From positions 1 to 64,000 of the forward strand of contig JAWZYV010012350.1 in assembly GCA_038373885.1 (NCBI GenBank): DNA of 64,000 nt. Direction: 5' to 3'. Each line of letters begins with the position of its first letter. Within the stretch, counting starts at the first letter, position 1. Below are positions 61,601 to 64,000 of this stretch, one piece after another. The notes beneath the pieces were generated by a model, which was given only the letters and a program-made list of their open reading frames with translations, did not search any database and was not told the DNA's origin. The stretch comes from Cheiracanthium punctorium (lineage: Eukaryota > Arthropoda > Arachnida > Araneae > Cheiracanthiidae). Position numbers and translations under genes: made by a program.

Positions 61601-63965
61601 GCAATTTTGGTGTGCTATGTGTCACCCATATCCGATAATTTCTAAGCTTTCGCTTCAAATGTTAGTGTCATTTGCATCCACTTACATGCGTGAAGTTGAA
61701 TTTAAAACTCTTTTGTAGATTAAAAAAAAGCCAGTAATAAATTAGATGTCCAAGATGCGTTTGGCTTTGACCAATATTCAGCCAAGGATAGCATAACTTG
61801 TCAGCCAAATACAACCTCAGTCCAGGGACGTACCCAGAAAAAAATTTCGGAGGGGGTCCGGACACCCTGGACCACCCCTTCTGGGTACATCCTTGCCTCA
61901 GTCATCCTAATAATAATCAGTACGGAATAAAAAGCTAATCATTTTTAAATCCCAAGATATATTTTTTTCATTATTCTTTTTTTTTTTTGTCTTATTGGTC
62001 AAACATGATGGATGGAAGAGGGAGGGGGTCGCAAACATTTTTTAAAAATCTGAAAGGGGTCGCTATTAAAAACAGGTTGGGAACCACTGCCTTAAATAAA
62101 TCCCACATAACAAAAACCCAGTCTCTTAACAACCCACTCTGAAACAAAAGCTCTCTAAAAATGTCATAATCTCTCACCAACTCATACATTAAATATCTAT
62201 TTGCAACTCCCAACTTTCTCAAACCAATTATTTGATACAATTTACTACAATTATTTTTATTTGATACAATTTTCTACAATTATTTGATACTTCCCCATGA
62301 CAACACTAACATCCTGTTTACCAGAAGCCATAGCAAAACATGTGCACTTACTAAACCCGCCTGCAGACTGCTACCTACCACTGCTGAGTTTCAGAGTATA
62401 AATGATTATTTTCTGTCGGATACTGTAGAAATTTCTACCGAATGGCAGTGCTGTAATGACTGCATGCTTATTGGCTGATCACTGGTAGTGGGGCCTTGCG
62501 GAAAGGGAAAACTCATAAACTGGTTTTTGTTGCCACAATTAGCATTATCGCTAAGCTTGGCAACGTTTCTCAACAAGAAATTTGAGTGGGTGATACTAAA
62601 TGTTGCTTATATTGTGGATAATATAAGAGGAAATAAATTTTTTGGCAAAGCGGTGGGTGCCTTTAGAAGTTTAATTTGAGACAACACAGTCTTAAAGAAT
62701 CTGGGAAAACAGCTAATTTAGATAAAGAGGTAAAAAAAAAAAAAACAGTATTTGAAATCAGTTGATAGAAAATTTGATACTTGTTAGAGATGATACTAAA
62801 ATAATTGAAAAAAATTGTTAAAGCCAATGCAAACTCCTCTTTCTTAAGCTTCTTAACATGGCATATAATAAACTAATTAAATAATATTTTTCATAGCGTG
62901 TATTGCATGGAACTTTGCTTTACCTATTGCATCTATTCAGAGATCGCCTCCTCATTGAAAAACTGATACTTTTTATGGTCCAAAGAGTGATCTATTTATA
63001 AAGATCTCACTGTATGTATGTGCATATCTATTGTGTTAAAATTAATGTTTTTCTCTGTTACTATTTGTAAGTTAACCCCTATTAATAAACTAATACATTT
63101 TCTAATTGTCAGACTATCATGAGTAATAGTTATATTTGAGATTTATAGTAAACAATACAATCCTTGAAGATCGTGCAGGTTAGAAATTATAATATTTTCT
63201 GAATGCCTGTAAAAGAAAAAAAAATAGAAAAATTAATTTTAACTAATTCTTTTTACTACCACTAACATCTTTTAATTAAAGTTCTGTAAAAATAAAATTA
63301 AATCTTGAGAAAACAAGACTTGTCTTAAAGTATTAATACTATCAAAACTTTGTTAATTTAATAGAATTTTGTGTGAAGCATGTTATATGTTTGATACTTT
63401 ACTGTTTTATCATAAATTTAAAGATTAAATATTTGAGGTAAAATGACTGAGAATGTGTGATTTTTAAAAATAACAATATGCAGTATGATTTATAATTATT
63501 TTTTATGTAAAAAAACCCTGTTTAATATTGAACAACTGATTACTTTCAAAATCTATAGATTTCCATTTTAGATTTTTTAAAATTTAATGCATGTTTATCA
63601 TTATCGATGTGTTGTATGTGAAAGTCCAATAACTTTTAGCATGTATAGGAAAGTTTTTTTACCTACCAAGATTTCAGGTTGCTCGCGCATTTTAAACTTA
63701 AACAGTCATTTAAAAAATTATTCCACTTTCACATACAACAGATGCTGGAATATGAATGCTTTTCCGAAAACTTGCCTTATATGAAAAGTATGATACATGC
63801 TTATTGTAAATGTGTTTTGTGTATTGCATCTGTATTTCCTTTGAATGTTATAACTCAATAATCCTCAAATTGTGGCTTGTGTGATTCCCTGTGTTTCAGA
63901 CTAATTTAGATGCAAATTCTGTTCAGGTAGAAGACAAAACATCTATCACCGATTCTGCACCAAAG
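37564..63965 (+). CDS. VAP: VAP (VAMP-associated protein, VAP33 family) gene, 5 exons visible, 3' end outside
   Basis: VAP proteins are ER tail-anchored adaptors. Their cytosolic MSP domain binds FFAT motifs of lipid-transfer proteins at membrane contact sites. Joined exons 37564-37621, 38123-38275, 47981-48084, 55390-55461 and 63900-63965 stay in one frame (exon phases fit) and encode [69 protein letters not shown] and [13 protein letters not shown]. This is the whole MSP domain (about 125 residues) with the FFAT-binding surface [12 protein letters not shown] intact. The fifth exon starts the low-complexity linker; the coiled coil and the transmembrane anchor must lie downstream. Two ATGs in tandem (37564, 37567) are possible starts; the second gives MKQEQVL, closest to the MAKxEQVL start of animal VAPs. 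The introns are stuffed with transposons. Assignment is very secure. Confidence 0.93.
38123..38275 (+). CDS. VAP: VAP exon 2: central MSP domain
   Basis: Acceptor AATAAAG|GTCCC and donor GCTG|GTAAGT. It encodes [20 protein letters not shown], then [20 protein letters not shown] and [11 protein letters not shown], the most conserved part of the MSP domain with the basic groove that binds FFAT motifs. An upstream acceptor (TTCTAG at about 38085) is also in frame but would add 13 residues not found in the family. Confidence 0.92.
38276..39560. other. VAP intron 2, proximal part
   Basis: AT-rich. It contains a tandem duplication of roughly 90-100 bp: ACTGACACATGAATATTA occurs at about 38752 and 38839, each followed by TTTTCACTTTACA/TCGAAGTC-like sequence. 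No coding is recognised. Confidence 0.5.
39561..40300 (-). pseudogene. Merlin (ISXO2/IS1595-like) transposase remnant 1
   Basis: Merlin elements are cut-and-paste transposons with an IS1595/ISXO2-type DDE transposase. On the minus strand the broken reading gives [29 protein letters not shown] (first Asp), [22 protein letters not shown] (second Asp) and, in another frame (39773-39561), [20 protein letters not shown] (catalytic Glu) and [17 protein letters not shown]. All three catalytic acids are still readable, but at least two stops (one after RVLHI) and a frameshift near 39790 disrupt it. It lies in VAP intron 2. Terminal repeats were not found. Confidence 0.85.
40720..41130. repeat. Dispersed repeat, copy 1a
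   Basis: Closely resembles 44310-44720: shared stretches include CAACCATTTTGCA, AAATTCATTACAAAATAATT, CTGCAAATTCAGCAAC and GGTGGATTAA. It also contains the local palindrome AACCTAGCTGTACAGCTAGGTT (41000-41021). No terminal structure or coding explains it. It may belong with 43060-43480 as one older repeat that was split. Confidence 0.6.
41449..42501. mobile_element. hAT-like element with CAGGGTTAGAAAT ends
   Basis: Inverted ends CAGGGTTAGAAATAAG and TTAATTTCTAACCCTG. The exact 8-bp duplication CCAAGGAT lies at 41441-41448 and 42502-42509. The AT-rich interior has poly-G and poly-A runs and no transposase coding that I can recognise, so it is a non-autonomous copy in VAP intron 2. Confidence 0.9.
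43060..43480. repeat. Dispersed repeat, copy 1b
   Basis: Matches 44790-45200, sharing TTTCTTTTATTTAGTTTT, TTCACACCACATTTCTAACA, TAACATGAAAAAAT and ACCAGTCAAAACATCC. In the second location this part directly follows the partner of copy 1a; here they are ~1.9 kb apart, partly because of the hAT insertion at 41449. Confidence 0.6.
44310..45200. repeat. Dispersed repeat, copy 2 (contiguous)
   Basis: About 900 bp carrying both parts of the repeat seen at 40720-41130 and 43060-43480 in the same order and orientation. A TG microsatellite (44128-44144) lies just before it. No coding and no clear ends; the class is unknown. Confidence 0.6.
45910..46818. mobile_element. hAT-like MITE with TAGGGATGCACCGAA ends
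   Basis: Ends TAGGGATGCACCGAATATTC and ATTCGGTGCATCCCTA, with the exact duplication GTTTTGAT at 45902-45909 and 46819-46826. Both subterminal regions repeat TATTCGG/CCGAATA many times, as in other animal hAT families with this end. A SINE-like insert sits inside (46300-46485). It lies in VAP intron 2. Confidence 0.93.
46300..46485 (+). repeat. SINE-like insert with (AAC)n tail
   Basis: A GC-richer ~170-bp patch (CCTCTATCTCTGGTGCTCAG, ACACGGAGATAAG) ends in CAACAACAACAACA at 46468-46481, a tail typical of some SINEs. No clear pol III boxes or flanking duplications, so the call is tentative. Confidence 0.35.
47608..47798. mobile_element. Tc1/mariner (pogo-like) MITE
   Basis: Ends CAGTGGCTGCCGCTTAATTG and CAATTAAGTGGCCGCCATTG are 25-bp imperfect inverted repeats, flanked by TA on each side (47606-47607, 47799-47800). 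A CAGT start and TA target are typical of pogo/Tigger elements. 191 bp, no coding. Confidence 0.85.
47981..48084 (+). CDS. VAP: VAP exon 3: end of MSP core
   Basis: Acceptor TTTATTTCAG|TTATG and donor GTTTTA|GTAAGT. It encodes (V)[19 protein letters not shown], then [15 protein letters not shown]. 104 nt: completes the split Val codon from exon 2 and ends in phase 0. Confidence 0.93.
48254..48663. mobile_element. Palindromic Tc1-like MITE
   Basis: Ends CAGTGGCGGCCAAAATTGTA and TAATTTTGGCCACCACTG with TA on both sides. Pairing runs through almost the entire element (for example AATACTGATTTCAATACA at 48376 against TGTATTGAAATCAGTATT at about 48529), so the arms are ~190 bp. No coding. Confidence 0.88.
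49022..49936. mobile_element. Pogo/Tigger-like element (degraded ends)
   Basis: Left GTGAAACTTCTATGAGTGACC and right GGTCACTGTTGAGAAGTTTCAC are imperfect inverted repeats, and CTTAATGACCAATTTTT recurs near both ends. The right end is followed by TGTA. It contains the MITE at 49275-49452. There is no recognisable transposase. Confidence 0.55.
49275..49452. mobile_element. hAT-like MITE with CAGGGACCGATTT ends
   Basis: Ends CAGGGACCGATTTGC and GAAATCAGGCCCTG. The exact 8-bp duplication CATACAAA lies at 49267-49274 and 49453-49460. Interior GGGGCCC blocks resemble the 17837-18032 MITE. Confidence 0.9.
50090..50435. other. AT-rich intron 3 stretch with TTTTACCC-type motif
   Basis: GGGTAAAATGGG (50287) and, inverted, CCCATTTTACCCTGG (51832-51846) might be the two ends of an old element that now surrounds the MITE at 50436. 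No target duplication could be fixed. Confidence 0.3.
50436..51203. mobile_element. MITE with CTTAAGTATTATCCCGGC ends, split by a LINE
   Basis: Ends CTTAAGTATTATCCCGGCG and GCCGGGATAATACATAAG, both bordered by TA. This is the family of the MITE at 27783-27951. Removing the LINE (50570-51128) leaves ~195 bp, close to the 169 bp of the other copy. Confidence 0.75.
50570..51128 (-). mobile_element. 5'-truncated non-LTR retrotransposon (LINE) end
   Basis: The poly-A tail is seen as a T-run on the + strand at 50567-50580. A 15-bp duplication AAATGCCAACAGTTT lies on both sides (50555-50569 and 51129-51143). The coding piece (minus, 51123-50705) starts inside RNase [21 protein letters not shown]. 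It then shows [20 protein letters not shown] and a terminal [20 protein letters not shown] zinc-knuckle-like segment. RNase H followed by this tail is typical of I/Jockey-group LINEs in arthropods. Insertion by target-primed reverse transcription is implied. Confidence 0.88.
51204..51954. other. Intron 3 stretch, no gene recognised
   Basis: Short open frames only (for example 51224-51415 minus), without recognisable domains. The frame beginning at 51228 is probably its shadow. Confidence 0.4.
51955..52270 (-). pseudogene. Tc1-like transposase, C-terminal remnant
   Basis: The minus-strand reading [17 protein letters not shown] (around 52225-52180) matches the Tc1/mariner signature WPA(R/Q)SPDLNPIEH, including the second catalytic Asp in SPDL; the last catalytic acid (Glu in IEH) is Lys here. 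After a frameshift, [20 protein letters not shown] and [13 protein letters not shown] (52150-52040) follow the usual C-terminal part. CATACTTTTGGCCATCTAGTG at 52837-52857 could be the matching terminal repeat. Dead copy in VAP intron 3. Confidence 0.75.
52858..53639. other. Intron 3 stretch, AT-rich
   Basis: Homopolymer runs and unique-looking sequence; no gene or bounded repeat recognised. Confidence 0.4.
53640..54610. mobile_element. Pogo/Tigger-like element (degraded)
   Basis: Left CAACTCCAGTTATAGTGAAC and right TTCACTATGACCGGAGTCAA form imperfect inverted ends. Multiple TATAGTGAAC motifs occur in the left 130 bp (53647-53780), with TATAGTAAAC and TATAGTGAAC again near the right end. This end type (CAGTTGACTCC...) is typical of Tigger elements. 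No coding is recognised. Confidence 0.5.
54611..55389. other. Intron 3 end, AT-rich
   Basis: Contains an A-run (54810-54830) and the acceptor TTCTTTTTGTTAG for exon 4. No gene recognised. Confidence 0.5.
55390..55461 (+). CDS. VAP: VAP exon 4: last strand of MSP domain
   Basis: Acceptor TTTTGTTAG|TGGCAAG and donor CAAAAT|GTAAGT. It encodes [20 protein letters not shown] then PDQN, matching the [19 protein letters not shown] part of animal VAPs. 72 nt, phase 0 at both ends. Confidence 0.94.
55763..60228 (-). mobile_element. Transposon with ~500-bp terminal inverted repeats and an unusual large ORF
   Basis: Arms 55763-56268 and 59728-60228 are reverse complements with moderate divergence. Outer ends read TATAGGGTCATTCCATGTCA in both directions, so TATA (or TA plus TATAGGG ends) stands at each border. 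Between the arms lies one interrupted reading of ~860 codons on the minus strand (next entry). Such long inverted repeats, the low-copy look and the single large protein suggest a complete cut-and-paste DNA transposon in VAP intron 4. I cannot place it in a superfamily from ends alone; TA/TATA target preference is compatible with several. Confidence 0.85.
56680..59287 (-). pseudogene. Putative transposase of unnamed family (599 + 239 codons, one frameshift, one stop)
   Basis: The first frame (59287-57488) has an N-terminal Cys-x2-Cys pair (CTIC, residues 55-58) and a second (CSSC, residues 116-119) suggesting a zinc-binding module. An acidic Ser/Asp/Glu segment (125-170), a basic, probably coiled region (190-270), a helical part with [15 protein letters not shown], and a Cys/His-rich stretch ([33 protein letters not shown]) follow. 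Near residue 535 is [12 protein letters not shown] frameshift at about 57500 leads to [14 protein letters not shown], a TAA near 57410, then the second frame (57399-56680) with [20 protein letters not shown] and [24 protein letters not shown] and the CDGIGG acidic residue could be the three acids of an RNase H-like (DDE/D) core; this is inference. The two lesions are the only breaks, so the copy is young. Start: MVRKMEDK or the second Met. Confidence 0.7.
60229..60479. other. Short spacer between transposons
   Basis: No gene seen. Sequence from about 60455 upward belongs to the Merlin remnant that follows. Confidence 0.4.
61434..61822 (+). pseudogene. hAT-Charlie transposase C-terminal relic
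   Basis: Reading [56 protein letters not shown] (61479-61718), then after a stop IKKKPVIN and [13 protein letters not shown]. This corresponds to the last ~110 residues of Charlie/ZBED5-like hAT transposases (family pattern LQNDSS..., FATTYLCE..F, then RLALT..PRI). Two stops (61716, 61743) and loss of the N-terminus make it dead. The MITE at 61823 cuts its end. Confidence 0.85.
61823..61895. mobile_element. 73-bp micro-MITE with exact 8-bp duplication
   Basis: Ends CAGGGACGTACCCAG and CTGGGTACATCCTTG are inverted repeats with two mismatches. CCTCAGTC is duplicated at 61815-61822 and 61896-61903. The core contains TTTCGGAGGGGGTCCGG. Similar fragments lie at 32250-32300 and 36440-36506. It is one of the shortest complete elements in the window. 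Confidence 0.85.
62241..63899. other. Distal VAP intron 4, AT-rich
   Basis: A ~27-bp direct repeat (TTTGATACAATTT with CTACAATTATTT) occurs about three times at 62231-62290. No gene is recognised. It ends with the acceptor CCCTGTGTTTCAG for exon 5. Confidence 0.45.
63900..63965 (+). CDS. VAP: VAP exon 5: start of the linker
   Basis: Acceptor GTGTTTCAG|ACTAAT and donor CCAAAG|GTAATG, phase 0 at both ends. It encodes [20 protein letters not shown] plus PK, a polar segment as expected for the variable linker between the MSP domain and the coiled coil. Low conservation makes this exon less certain than the others, but frame, splice sites and position fit. Confidence 0.7.
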
Positions 63966-64000
63966 GTAATGTCATGTCCTATCACATTGCTGTAATCTGC

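Larger units (their letters stand above)
61084..62089 (+). mobile_element. hAT-Charlie-like element inserted in the Merlin remnant
   Basis: Perfect 15-bp ends CAGTGGTTCCCAACC and GGTTGGGAACCACTG. The exact 8-bp duplication CCTTAAAT lies at 61076-61083 and 62090-62097. Both subterminal ends carry GGTCGCGACCCCC / GGGGGTCGC-like blocks. A transposase C-terminal relic and a 73-bp MITE are inside. Confidence 0.95.
60480..62240 (-). pseudogene. Merlin (ISXO2/IS1595-like) transposase remnant 2, split by a hAT insertion
   Basis: The minus-strand N-terminal part (62240-62098) reads [17 protein letters not shown], then [14 protein letters not shown]. After removal of the hAT element 61084-62089 it continues (61083-60480) with [52 protein letters not shown], and [20 protein letters not shown] with NKQNDAL. 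This is the Merlin order. The usual E(I/V)DES motif is EVNKS here, so the first catalytic Asp is Asn. Several stops are also present. Inactive copy in VAP intron 4. Confidence 0.82.

Overview
The window looks like an AT-rich, repeat-saturated animal genome, most likely an arthropod and plausibly a chelicerate such as a spider. The evidence is one intron-rich cellular gene (a VAP/VAP33 family gene) and a mixture of Ty3/gypsy, hAT, Merlin, Tc1/mariner, TTAA-targeting and Helentron-like elements. I cannot name the species from the sequence.

Left part (1 to about 10.1 kb): a decayed Ty3/gypsy retrotransposon on the + strand (end of protease/linker, RT, RNase H, integrase, 3' LTR at 9589-10063). 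It is interrupted first by a nest of TTAA-flanked elements (2755-3862) and then by a 4.5-kb hAT element (4144-8674) with an exact 8-bp target duplication, AGCGCTAT. Removing both insertions restores the order of the gypsy coding parts.

Middle left (10 to 25.9 kb): five copies, in both orientations, of a ~1.8-2.0 kb non-coding element built from diverged ~173-bp tandem units, a block of TTGGCGA palindromes and a CGTA microsatellite. One copy sits inside another in reverse. Between them lie small hAT-like and Harbinger-like MITEs and the first two copies of a hAT-derived element with CAGTGGCGGCTC ends.

Middle (25.9 to 37.5 kb): a terminal-inverted-repeat element with a tRNA-like patch, a large foldback element (27.54-31.54 kb) that has itself received a MITE and a third CAGTGGCGGCTC hAT copy (which carries two further MITEs), then a nearly full-length but frameshifted hAT transposon (32331-35180, minus strand).

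Right part (37.56 kb to the end): the VAP gene on the + strand. Five coding exons are visible (37564-37621, 38123-38275, 47981-48084, 55390-55461, 63900-63965). They encode the whole MSP domain and the start of the linker; the coiled coil and the membrane anchor lie beyond the window. The first visible intron appears to be GC-AG. The introns (about 0.5, 9.7, 7.3 and 8.4 kb) are filled by two Merlin remnants, Tc1/pogo-like MITEs, hAT MITEs, a 5'-truncated LINE and, most notably, a 4.46-kb transposon with ~500-bp terminal inverted repeats. That transposon encodes an unusual large protein (56680-59287, minus strand) whose family I do not recognise by name. It is the best candidate for something poorly described.
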